A DNA stretch of 7,029 nt, from contig PLNO01000183.1 of NCBI GenBank assembly GCA_003141795.1, forward strand, positions 1,003-8,031, given 5' to 3'. Under the pieces are notes generated by a model, which saw nothing but the letters and a program-made list of their open reading frames with translations, was not told the DNA's origin and searched no databases. A program made the translations under genes and the position numbers. Origin of the DNA: Spirochaetaceae bacterium. GTDB taxonomy: Bacteria; Spirochaetota; Spirochaetia; SZUA-6; Fen-1364. Positions within the stretch are counted from its first letter, which is position 1; every line of letters starts with the position of its first letter. Shown here piece by piece: positions 1 through 6,092 of the stretch.

Positions 1-1
1 C

Positions 2-1099
2 TTCCTCTCCACAGATGCATTCGCCGACCTGTACCCCGCCCAGCTCGGGCCCTATCTCCTCTTTCGCCGCGGCCAGCGCCTGCGGGACCTGTGGCTGTAC
101 GACATGCGCGCCGACGCGATGGCGCAGCCCACGCTCTCGGGACAGGTCTCGGGGAACGCGATCGTCAGGAGCCTGCGCACGGAGCCGGGCAGCACGTCGT
201 TCCTCATGGAGGTGACCGTCGGCTTGACGCGGAGAGTGCTCCGCGGGAAGATCCTCTGGCCGTCCCTCCGGCTGCAGGACGTCACGAGGCTTTTCCCCGG
301 GCCCGTGGACAGCGCCCGCTGGAGCCCTCAGGATGCTGATACGGTTTTCGTAAAGCGTGAGGGACGGTTGTATCAGGTCCGCATTGCGGCACGCACGACG
401 CGCGCCTACCCCGACAAGTCCATCATGGGCTTCACGCTCGAGGGAAGGACCATCTATGCCGTGGACCGGCGGACCGCACTCTGGAAGCTCGACCCGGCTG
501 ACGGTGAATGGTTGCCCGTCCACGCCTTCGATAGTCAGCTTGCCGGCCTCCCCGATCGCAGCGAGCTCTCGCTTTCCGTGCCGAGCCCCGACTTCCTCGT
601 TGCACAGGCGGCCAACGGCCAGCTCTCAGCAGGGTGGCCCGACACCGTGTTCGCCGCCTCCGAGGTGCGCGGCTTCCAGGCCGCGGCCTCCCTGGGACGG
701 CTGCTTGCATGGCAGAAATCGTGGATGACCATTGCGTCGCTCGTCCCGCCGATCGATGCCGCTCATGTGAAGCCCATCGTCATGACGGAATGGATCCCTT
801 CCCGCGGCGGGAGCATAACACAGGCCTGGTTCGTGTACGGAGTCACGCACGTCCTGTACCACGGCGGGGACCAGATCACACTGCACGCCCCCTCCCACGA
901 CGGGAAGGACTTCAGCTACTGGGTGGCCACCGCGCGCGAGGACACCTCGGCGTGGTTCTCGGGTGAGACGGGGCGCGTATACTACATCGACGGCGCGGCA
1001 GGCAAGCCGTCGTGGACGCAGGTCGTCGTCCAGCCGCAGCCTCTGGCGAACCTCATCCAGGAGATCCGGGACCTCACCGGAAGCGCGGGGGGATCATGA
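2..1099 (+). CDS. Beta-propeller-like protein, 5' truncated by the window edge
   Basis: The reading frame is open from base 2 to the TGA at 1097-1099, so at least 365 residues are present and the true start lies outside the window; the internal ATG at 104 is not a convincing start. The protein has no obvious membrane segment in the visible part. It shows repeated beta-rich blocks that look like propeller blades of the TolB/WD40 kind, for example DSARWSPQDADTVFV followed by REGRLYQVRI, then GRTIYAVDRRTALWKLDP, and near the end DTSAWFSGETGRVYYIDG. The missing N-terminus could carry a signal anchor (inference). Its stop overlaps the start of the glycosyltransferase (ATGA at 1096-1099), so the two are translationally coupled and probably act together at the cell envelope. 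From memory, similar propeller proteins, sometimes with PEGA domains, neighbour such glycosyltransferases in Patescibacteria; no PEGA domain is visible here. Specific function unknown. Confidence 0.75.
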   Translation, partial: FLSTDAFADLYPAQLGPYLLFRRGQRLRDLWLYDMRADAMAQPTLSGQVSGNAIVRSLRTEPGSTSFLMEVTVGLTRRVLRGKILWPSLRLQDVTRLFPGPVDSARWSPQDADTVFVKREGRLYQVRIAARTTRAYPDKSIMGFTLEGRTIYAVDRRTALWKLDPADGEWLPVHAFDSQLAGLPDRSELSLSVPSPDFLVAQAANGQLSAGWPDTVFAASEVRGFQAAASLGRLLAWQKSWMTIASLVPPIDAAHVKPIVMTEWIPSRGGSITQAWFVYGVTHVLYHGGDQITLHAPSHDGKDFSYWVATAREDTSAWFSGETGRVYYIDGAAGKPSWTQVVVQPQPLANLIQEIRDLTGSAGGS

Positions 1100-2751
1100 G
1101 CTTCACTTTCTCCCGGGGGCTGGGCACCGGAACGGTTTCCCCTCTTGAACGATTCTTCGAGCTCGTCCCCGCCATACTCAGCTGGACGATCATCATCGGA
1201 TTGCTCGCGCTCACGATCTTCCAGCCCGTCGTGGCGGCGCTGCTCATCATCACGTTCGTCTTCTCGTGGCTCGTGCGGATGCTGTACTCCAACGTCATGC
1301 TCGGCGTCTCCTTCGTGCGCATGCGCGCGGAACGGGGCACCGACTGGATGGCGCGGCTGCACGGCATGGACGATCTGCGGGGCTACGTGCGACGCCTTTC
1401 CGCCATGGATCGACAGAAGACCTACTTCGACAGGCTCTCCCACAGGAACCACCTGCGGGAGGTCAAGGAGATTCTGAAGAGCGATCCGCATCCGCCCTCG
1501 TGGGATCTCGTACGCAACGTGGTCATCATCCCGATCGCTCGGGAGAGCCGCGCGATCTTCGAGCCGGGAATCGTCCGCATGACCGAGTGCAGCTACCCCT
1601 CGGAGCGCATCCTCGTGATCCTCGCCGTTGAGGGCAGGGCGGCCGACGAGGTGAAGAAGACCGCCCGGGTGGTGCGGCTGAAGTACCGGCGGAGCTTTCT
1701 CGACCTGCTCGTCGTCATCCATCCCGACGGCGTCCCCGGCGAGGGGCGCGTGAAGGGGGCGAACTCCACCTACGCGGCGAAGGCCGGCGCGGCGTGGCTG
1801 CGGAAGAAGGGGATTCCCCTGGAGCACGCCATCATTTCATGCTTCGACGCTGACACGGTGGTGAGCCACGACTACTTCGCCTGCCTCACCTATCATTTCC
1901 TCGTCTGCCCCGACCGCACCCACGCGAGCTTCCAGCCAGTCCCCGTGTATCAGAACAATTTCTGGGAGGCGCCGGCCTTCGCGAGGATCCTCGACGTGGG
2001 CTCCTCGTTCAGCCAGCTCACCCAGTCAACGGATCCCGCGGCGCTCGTGACCTTCTCCAGCCACAGCATGAGCTTCAAGGCGTTGGATGAAATTGGCTAC
2101 TGGCCCGTCGACATGATCTCCGACGATTCCTCGATCTATTGGAAAGCCTACATCTTCTACCACGGGCGGTACTCGGTCGTTCCGATGCTCGTCACCGTTT
2201 CCATGGATCTTGCCCAGGACGACAACTGGCTGAAGACGGTCACCAACACGTACAAGCAGAGACGCCGCTGGGCCTGGGGCGTGGAGGCCTTTCCCATCGT
2301 CATGATGGCCTTCCTCCACGACAGGCTCATCCCGCTGGGGGCCCGCATCAAGCAGGGCTTCCGCCTCCTCCAGGCCCACGTGTCCTGGGCGACATGGCCG
2401 TTCCTGCTCACGATCATGAGCTGGCTGCCCGCCCCGTTCATCGCCATGGGCGCCTCGCATTCCGTGGTCCGCTACAGCGAGCCTCGAATCTTGAGCACGC
2501 TCTTCAACCTGGCCATTGGAGGATTCCTCCTCTCGGCGCTGCTCAGCCAGATCTTCCTCCCCCGCACGAAGGGCAAGCCGCATATCGGCAAGAGGGCCCT
2601 CCACATCCTGGAATGGCTGCTCGTCCCGCCCATCAGCATCGTGTTCGGCGGACTGCCGGCGATCGACGCGCAGACACGGATGCTGGTCGGCAAGCGGTTG
2701 GGGTTCTGGGTGACGAGAAAGGCGCGCACGGGAAGTGGGCAGAGAGCGTAG
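1096..2751 (+). CDS. Multi-spanning membrane glycosyltransferase, family 2-like (cellulose-synthase-like fold)
   Basis: The 551-residue protein is an inner-membrane processive or lipid-linked glycosyltransferase of the GT2-like superfamily, which transfers sugar from a nucleotide donor. Two hydrophobic helices lie at about residues 26-46 and 48-68. A cytosolic catalytic domain follows: a beta strand VVIIPIARE (142-150), the DXD metal/nucleotide site as FDADT (D251, D253), an acceptor-region motif SSHSMSFKA (321-329), an SDD that fits the catalytic-base position (342-344), and QRRRW (388-392), the Q-x-x-R-W signature. Three or four further helices lie at about 430-452, 466-488 and 503-522. The start at 1096 is chosen because it overlaps the upstream stop as ATGA and follows a G-rich ribosome-binding stretch; an in-frame ATG at 1012 lies deep inside the upstream gene. 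The sequence style resembles Patescibacterial glycosyltransferases as I remember them. The sugar and acceptor cannot be told; surface polysaccharide or glycan assembly is an inference. Confidence 0.88.
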   Translation: MSFTFSRGLGTGTVSPLERFFELVPAILSWTIIIGLLALTIFQPVVAALLIITFVFSWLVRMLYSNVMLGVSFVRMRAERGTDWMARLHGMDDLRGYVRRLSAMDRQKTYFDRLSHRNHLREVKEILKSDPHPPSWDLVRNVVIIPIARESRAIFEPGIVRMTECSYPSERILVILAVEGRAADEVKKTARVVRLKYRRSFLDLLVVIHPDGVPGEGRVKGANSTYAAKAGAAWLRKKGIPLEHAIISCFDADTVVSHDYFACLTYHFLVCPDRTHASFQPVPVYQNNFWEAPAFARILDVGSSFSQLTQSTDPAALVTFSSHSMSFKALDEIGYWPVDMISDDSSIYWKAYIFYHGRYSVVPMLVTVSMDLAQDDNWLKTVTNTYKQRRRWAWGVEAFPIVMMAFLHDRLIPLGARIKQGFRLLQAHVSWATWPFLLTIMSWLPAPFIAMGASHSVVRYSEPRILSTLFNLAIGGFLLSALLSQIFLPRTKGKPHIGKRALHILEWLLVPPISIVFGGLPAIDAQTRMLVGKRLGFWVTRKARTGSGQRA

Positions 2752-2788
2752 CCCGACCCCCAGGGACAGCGCGCATAGCCGGATTCAT

Positions 2789-2813
2789 GATTGCAGTGAG
2801 CCTTGAAGCAATC
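2789..2813 (+). other. Small hairpin downstream of the glycosyltransferase gene
   Basis: GATTGC (2789-2794) and GCAATC (2808-2813) are perfect inverted repeats around a 13-base loop, extendable by one U-G pair. It sits 37 bases after the glycosyltransferase stop. No T-run follows, so it is not a standard intrinsic terminator. It might stabilise the 3' end of the mRNA or be chance. Confidence 0.25.
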
Positions 2814-2856
2814 GGAAGCCACAGGAGAATTCCATCGGCCGCAGAATGTAAAATAC

Positions 2857-2886
2857 TTGACTGACTAGCCGCTCTTTCATTATATT
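2857..2886 (+). promoter_or_regulatory. Candidate sigma-70 promoter of the first tetR gene
   Basis: TTGACT (2857-2862) matches the -35 consensus at five of six bases, and TATATT (2881-2886) is a good -10, with an 18-base spacer. Transcription would begin near 2893, giving a leader of about 20 bases before the ATG at 2913. The -35 overlaps the repeated TGACTGACTAG element, so a bound repressor would block polymerase. Confidence 0.55.
2858..2868 (+). promoter_or_regulatory. Candidate TetR operator, copy 1
   Basis: The 11-mer TGACTGACTAG lies across the -35 of the tetR promoter. The identical 11-mer is present upstream of the first dehydrogenase gene. Read as a 14-base site with a GACT centre, the arms TGACT/AGCCG are only partly symmetrical. 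The shared context is AAT, three bases, then TGACTGACTAG, one base and C. Autoregulation by the adjacent regulator is inferred. Confidence 0.5.
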
Positions 2887-2912
2887 GACCAGGATGATCA
2901 GGCAAAGCAAAC

Positions 2913-3479
2913 ATGGCTAGACCGAAAAGTGAAGACCGACGGAGCGCGATCATGTCGGCGGCCATCCACGTTATCGCCTCCCAGGGGCTGGGTGCACCCA
3001 CGGCGACAATCGCGAAGGAGGCAGGAATTTCCAACGGGTCATTATTCACCTACTTCGCGACAAAGGCTGACCTGTTGAACCATCTCTACGTAGAGATCAA
3101 GGCGGAGATGGCCGCCATTGCGATGGAGGGACTCCCGACCGGGAGCGACATCCGCCAGCAGATGCTCTGTATGTGGACGCATTGGATGCGCTGGGCGGCG
3201 TCCTGTCCCGAGAAGCGCCGAACGTTCGCACATCTGGCTGTCTCGGATGACATCACGGCCGCCAGCCGTCACGCCGGGAGCCAATCGATTGCCGGCGTCG
3301 CCAGGCTTCTGGAACGGAGCCGTGAAAACGGTCCGATGAGCGACGCTCCGCTGGGCTTCGTCGTCGCTTTGATGAACGCGCTGGCAGATACGACCATGGA
3401 CTTTATGATCCAGGACCCGGCCAATGCGGACAAACATTGCACGGCAGCGTTCGATGCCCTCTGGCGAATGATAGCCTGA
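2913..3479 (+). CDS. TetR/AcrR-family transcriptional regulator (local repressor of the dehydrogenase pair)
   Basis: This 188-residue protein has the usual TetR-family length. Its N-terminal DNA-binding domain includes a helix-turn-helix at about residues 29-48: PTATIAKEAGISNGSLFTYF, followed by ATKADLLNHLY, which is the typical end of the domain. The rest is a helical ligand-binding and dimerisation region with no recognisable ligand signature. The start MARPKSEDRR is typical of the family; only a weak AGG (2900-2902) lies at ribosome-binding distance. It is followed after 51 bases by two reductase genes in the same direction, and an identical 11-base element sits before both transcription units. 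Local repression relieved by a small ligand, possibly a substrate of the reductases, is the natural inference. The ligand is unknown. Confidence 0.9.
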   Translation: MARPKSEDRRSAIMSAAIHVIASQGLGAPTATIAKEAGISNGSLFTYFATKADLLNHLYVEIKAEMAAIAMEGLPTGSDIRQQMLCMWTHWMRWAASCPEKRRTFAHLAVSDDITAASRHAGSQSIAGVARLLERSRENGPMSDAPLGFVVALMNALADTTMDFMIQDPANADKHCTAAFDALWRMIA

Positions 3480-3496
3480 TTTTTTTTGCCAATCAA

Positions 3497-3510
3497 TGAC
3501 TGACTAGACA
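3497..3510 (+). promoter_or_regulatory. Candidate TetR operator, copy 2
   Basis: TGACTGACTAG (3497-3507) repeats exactly the element at 2858-2868. With the next three bases it forms a 14-base near-palindrome, TGACT-GACT-AGACA, in which the arms differ at one position. It lies 20 bases before the first dehydrogenase start. It would let the upstream regulator control the dehydrogenases separately from its own gene. Confidence 0.5.
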
Positions 3511-3526
3511 TACAATTAAGGAGAGG
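3511..3526 (+). promoter_or_regulatory. -10-like element and ribosome-binding site of the first dehydrogenase
   Basis: AAGGAGAGG at 3518-3526 is a strong ribosome-binding site and fixes the start at 3531. TACAAT (3511-3516) resembles a -10, and TTGCCA (3486-3491) could be its -35 with a long 19-base spacer. A start of transcription near 3523 would leave only about 8 bases of leader and cut into the ribosome-binding site, so this promoter is doubtful. Read-through from the tetR promoter is the alternative. Confidence 0.35.
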
Positions 3527-3530
3527 AAAT

Positions 3531-4460
3531 ATGGCGAGTTCCATCTTGGAGAATCGATCGGATCGCAAGGCGTACATCATCACCGGCCCCACCTCCGGCA
3601 TAGGCCGCCGCACGGCGTTCGAGCTGGCCAGGCACGGCACGGTGGTTTTGGTTGGCCGTGATCGCCGAAAGCTCGACGAGGTACAGAAGGCCATCGAGCG
3701 AAAGCGGCAGCACGCAGTTTCGGTTGTGTGCGACTTATCGGACGTTGCGAGCGTGCGGCGTGCGGCCGCGGAGATCATCGCGCTCCACCTGCCGATAGGC
3801 GGCCTGCTCAACAACGCGGGCATCAGGCAGATGCACGCCACAAAGAACGCGCTGGGCTGGGACATGACGTTCGCAACGAATCACCTCGGACCGTTCGCGC
3901 TGACCGAGGCGCTCGTGCCGCATCTCCCCGACGGTGCGAACGTCCTCTTCGTCGTCTCCGCCGTGGAAGATCCCGAGCGGAAGCCCGCCGTGGCCGCCGG
4001 CTTCCGCGGCGGTCGATATATCTCCGCGGAGGCGAGTGCGCGCGGCGAGTGGAAGCCCGGTGGTTCTGAAAAACCGGGCGCAGACGCCTACGCTACGTCC
4101 AAGCAATCCATTCTCGCCGCGGCGATGGCGTTCGCCCGAGAGACTCCACGGCTGCACTTCAATGCGTTCGAACCGGGCGTGACACCGAACACCGGCCTTG
4201 GGCGCGACTTCAACGCCTTCCTGCGCTTTGTGGCGAACTACATCCTTCCTCTGTTCGCGCCCTTCATGAAGTATTGGAGCTCCCCGAAAAGAGCCGCGCG
4301 GGTGATCACCAAGATCCTGATCGATGCGTCCGGTCAGACCGGTGTCTACTACGATCAGGGCGGCCATCCGTGGCCCGGCTCCGCGCTCGTGCGTGACCCG
4401 GCATTTCAAAACCGCGTCGCCGCCGAGACGCGCGCCTTGCTTTCAAGGAGGAATACATGA
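3531..4460 (+). CDS. NADP(H)-dependent short-chain dehydrogenase/reductase, retinol dehydrogenase/protochlorophyllide reductase-like
   Basis: The 309-residue Rossmann-fold oxidoreductase carries the dinucleotide motif TGPTSGIG (18-25), VGRDRRKL after the second strand (R43 favours NADP(H)), CDLSD (67-71) for the adenine ring, NNAG (94-97) and the catalytic set N117, S143, Y187 and K191 (YATSK). The 43 residues between Ser and Tyr exceed the usual dozen or so of classical members; from memory this resembles SDRs with an SGTHDP-type loop and protochlorophyllide-reductase-like enzymes. The C-terminal part after about 210 is long, with a hydrophobic stretch FLRFVANYILPLFAPFMKYW that may be membrane-associated or line a lipophilic substrate pocket. 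A strong AAGGAGAGG precedes the start. The stop overlaps the next gene's start, so the two reductases are made together. It probably reduces a carbonyl or oxidises an alcohol; the substrate is unknown. Confidence 0.9.
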   Translation: MASSILENRSDRKAYIITGPTSGIGRRTAFELARHGTVVLVGRDRRKLDEVQKAIERKRQHAVSVVCDLSDVASVRRAAAEIIALHLPIGGLLNNAGIRQMHATKNALGWDMTFATNHLGPFALTEALVPHLPDGANVLFVVSAVEDPERKPAVAAGFRGGRYISAEASARGEWKPGGSEKPGADAYATSKQSILAAAMAFARETPRLHFNAFEPGVTPNTGLGRDFNAFLRFVANYILPLFAPFMKYWSSPKRAARVITKILIDASGQTGVYYDQGGHPWPGSALVRDPAFQNRVAAETRALLSRRNT

Positions 4461-5197
4461 AAATCGCGGTGATAACAGGTGGAAACAGGGGCGTTGGCAA
4501 GAGCACGGCCATCAATGTGGCAAAACGCGGCGTGGGCGTTATCCTGACCTACAACAGCCATCCAGAAGAGGCCGAACGCGTTGTTTCGGAGATCGAGAAA
4601 AATGGCGGTAAGGCCGTCGCGCTCACATTGGATGTCTCCAAGATTTCCTCTTTTGAGGATTTTGCGGGGCGTGTTGAACAGGCTCTGCAAAACGAATGGA
4701 AGCAAAAGACATTCGACTATCTGGTCAACAACGCAGGGATTGCGCAGCGCACCTTGATCAAGGACCTCTCGGAAGATATGTTCGATCACCTGGTGAATGT
4801 TCATTTCAAGGGTCCGGTCTTTCTCACGCAAAAGCTGCTCCCGCTCATGTCTGACGGGGGGCACGTTGTCAACGTCTCAACCGCCATGACGCGTAGTGCC
4901 CATCCAGGGACATCTATTTACTCCAGCGCAAAGGGAACAATGGAGGTATTCACCCGGTTTGTTGCTCGGGAGTTCAGTGAGAGAAAGATTCGCTGCAATA
5001 GTGTCGCTCCCGGCGCGCTTGACACTGACTTTGGAGGCGGAAGAACGGATGAGATGAGAAAGCGTATGGGAGAGACCACGGTGATGGGTCGGATGGGCCA
5101 GGCAGAGGATATCGGTCCTTTGATCGCAGCGCTTCTTTCGGACGAATTCCTTTGGCTGGATGGGCAGAGAATCGAAGCGACCGGCGGGCCTCTCTAG
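4457..5197 (+). CDS. Classical short-chain dehydrogenase/reductase, FabG-like
   Basis: The 246-residue protein has the length and all motifs of a classical SDR: TGGNRGVG (7-14), LDVSK (58-62), NNAG (91-94), catalytic N114, S141, Y155 and K159 (YSSAK), NSVAPGALDT (181-190) and a C-terminal GQRIEATGG. It resembles 3-oxoacyl-ACP reductase and glucose dehydrogenase relatives, but a role in fatty-acid synthesis is unlikely without other fab genes nearby. AAGGAGG (4445-4451) lies 5 bases before the ATG, and ATGA (4457-4460) overlaps the stop of the previous reductase. Base composition is clearly less GC-rich than the preceding gene, so the two were probably joined from different sources. It may carry out a consecutive step on the same compound as its partner, or the pair may form a heteromer (inference). 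Confidence 0.92.
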   Translation: MKIAVITGGNRGVGKSTAINVAKRGVGVILTYNSHPEEAERVVSEIEKNGGKAVALTLDVSKISSFEDFAGRVEQALQNEWKQKTFDYLVNNAGIAQRTLIKDLSEDMFDHLVNVHFKGPVFLTQKLLPLMSDGGHVVNVSTAMTRSAHPGTSIYSSAKGTMEVFTRFVAREFSERKIRCNSVAPGALDTDFGGGRTDEMRKRMGETTVMGRMGQAEDIGPLIAALLSDEFLWLDGQRIEATGGPL

Positions 5198-5283
5198 TCT
5201 CCTGACGATACTGGAAACCATGTCGCAGTTGCAGGCATCAGCTCTTGCGCATTAGGCCCCATTCGGCTTGAGCAGACGAGCGC

Positions 5284-5314
5284 AAACCCCGCCGCCATCT
5301 GTCGGCGGTGGTTT
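5284..5314. terminator. Probable bidirectional terminator between convergent genes
   Basis: AAACC-CCGCCG (5284-5294) pairs with CGGCGG-T-GGTTT (5303-5314), an 11-base-pair stem with one bulged T (5309) and an 8-base loop. The T-rich end of the right arm, and of the left arm read on the minus strand, gives short U tracts in both directions. It separates the dehydrogenase operon from the convergent second regulator, whose TAA stop lies inside the stem base (5313-5315). The U tracts are short, so efficiency is uncertain. Confidence 0.65.
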
Positions 5315-5957
5315 ACTCCCTCAGAAGATCGCCGAAACCATTGTGCATGACTTTGCGAGTCCACACGATCACTTCATCGAGGTCGTACTTCTGACCTTCT
5401 TCGAGCCACCAACCGATCGTCCCAATCATCAGATTGGCCGCGAGTGCGTAAGGAATGTCGGAGCTCGGCTTCTTCCCCGTACCACTGCGCGCCCCGGTCG
5501 GCTTGTTCTGCTTGATTCTCGCCTCCATTCTCTCCTTCACGATGGAGGTAAAATGTTCACGAATGCGGCGAACGAACGCCGTATTGCCGCCTGAGTTGAA
5601 AAGCGTTCGATAGAGGCGTTCATTGTCGGCGACATGCCTGAAAATGACTCCCCAGGATTTCAGGATCACCGAAGAATCCGTCCTATCCATTTCCGGGAGT
5701 GACTTTGGGGGCCCGAACGTACGTAACATGGAGTCCAGCGCCCCGGCGAAAATCGCGTCAGCCAGGTGATACTTGTCCCGGTAGTGGCGGTAGAAGGTTG
5801 CGTGGTTGACCTTCGCAGCAGCGGTAATGTCCTGGACCGTGATCGACTCGAAGCTGTGGCCACCCATCAGCTCGATAAAGGCGTCCTGCAGCAATTTCCG
5901 TGTTCGGAGGACTCGAGGATCCTCCTTTTCCACGATACTTACGCGTTTTTGTCGCAT
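5313..5957 (-). CDS. TetR-family transcriptional regulator (probable repressor of the divergent efflux gene)
   Basis: The protein (214 residues from the ATG at 5957) has a textbook TetR N-terminal domain: LRTRKLLQDAFIELM, then SFESITVQDITAAAKVN and HATFYRHYRDKYHLADAIF, with the recognition helix at about 50-60. The C-terminal part (LYRTLFNSGGN, REHFTSIVKERM and LMIGTIGWWLEEGQKYDLDEV) resembles the TetR_C_8-type region of Firmicutes-style regulators. Start choice is open: 5957 has AAGGCGG about 9 bases ahead; 5996 (227 residues) has only a weak AGAG; 6032 lies upstream of the inferred transcription start and is unlikely. It is unrelated in detail to the other TetR protein in this window. Divergence from an MFS exporter implies ligand-relieved repression of efflux. 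The stop codon is embedded in the convergent terminator stem. Confidence 0.88.
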   Translation of the reverse strand: MRQKRVSIVEKEDPRVLRTRKLLQDAFIELMGGHSFESITVQDITAAAKVNHATFYRHYRDKYHLADAIFAGALDSMLRTFGPPKSLPEMDRTDSSVILKSWGVIFRHVADNERLYRTLFNSGGNTAFVRRIREHFTSIVKERMEARIKQNKPTGARSGTGKKPSSDIPYALAANLMIGTIGWWLEEGQKYDLDEVIVWTRKVMHNGFGDLLRE

Positions 5958-6010
5958 TTGCGATATCCGCCTTGAACTGTCGATTGAACTCCCCATGACG
6001 TGCTCTACAT

Positions 6011-6040
6011 TGTCAGTATAGCAACAGAGCATTGTTTATA
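6011..6040 (+). promoter_or_regulatory. Candidate promoter of the MFS transporter gene
   Basis: TTGTCA (6011-6016) and TTTATA (6035-6040) are separated by 18 bases, giving a transcription start near 6047 and a leader of about 46 bases. The elements lie face to face with those of the minus-strand promoter, so the two probably cannot be used at once, and both are covered by the proposed operators. Confidence 0.4.
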
Positions 6041-6043
6041 CAA
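6015..6043 (-). promoter_or_regulatory. Candidate sigma-70 promoter of the second tetR gene
   Basis: On the minus strand TTGTAT (6043-6038) is followed after exactly 17 bases by TATACT (6020-6015), one mismatch from the -10 consensus. Transcription would start near 6008. This rules against translation from the ATG at 6032 and allows the ATGs at 5996 or 5957. Confidence 0.55.
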
Positions 6044-6092
6044 CATGCCGTCGCTCTTCGTTTCCTGTCATGCCTATGAAAGGAGTCTTCTC

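Larger units (their letters stand above)
6009..6048. promoter_or_regulatory. Candidate operator region: two related TTGT...CAA elements
   Basis: Two similar elements lie in tandem: ATTGTCAGTATAGCAACA (6009-6026) and ATTGTTTATACAACA (6031-6045). Their starts are 22 bases apart, about two helical turns. The second is the core of a 20-base imperfect palindrome (6029-6048) with ends GCAT/ATGC and a TATA centre, matching its reverse complement at 14 of 20 positions. They cover both divergent promoters, as expected for a TetR repressor controlling itself and the exporter. Confidence 0.5.

Noticed and set aside
1012..1095. Upstream in-frame ATG for the glycosyltransferase at 1012
   Set aside because: It would overlap the propeller gene by almost 90 bases and add an Arg/Pro/Gly-rich tail; the ATGA-coupled start at 1096 is far better.
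982..1827. Long minus-strand open frame of 281 codons opposite the glycosyltransferase
   Set aside because: It lies antisense to a gene with clear catalytic motifs, its composition is rich in His, Arg, Asp and Glu as in shadow frames of GC-rich DNA, and it has no recognisable domain.
2026..2604. Minus-strand open frame of 192 codons opposite the glycosyltransferase C-terminal half
   Set aside because: This is a shadow frame of GC-rich coding sequence with low-complexity charged composition and no family resemblance.
3461..3487. Possible intrinsic terminator after the first tetR gene, with a run of eight T at 3480-3487
   Set aside because: The only stem before the T-run is GGC/GCC, three base pairs, which is too weak; read-through into the dehydrogenases stays possible.
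3269..3865. Minus-strand open frame of 198 codons across the tetR-SDR junction
   Set aside because: It overlaps two well-supported genes and the promoter region between them, and it lacks any domain signal.
5220..5255. Short plus-strand frame MSQLQASALAH after the second SDR
   Set aside because: It has eleven codons and no ribosome-binding site, and it lies just before the terminator, so it is probably chance.
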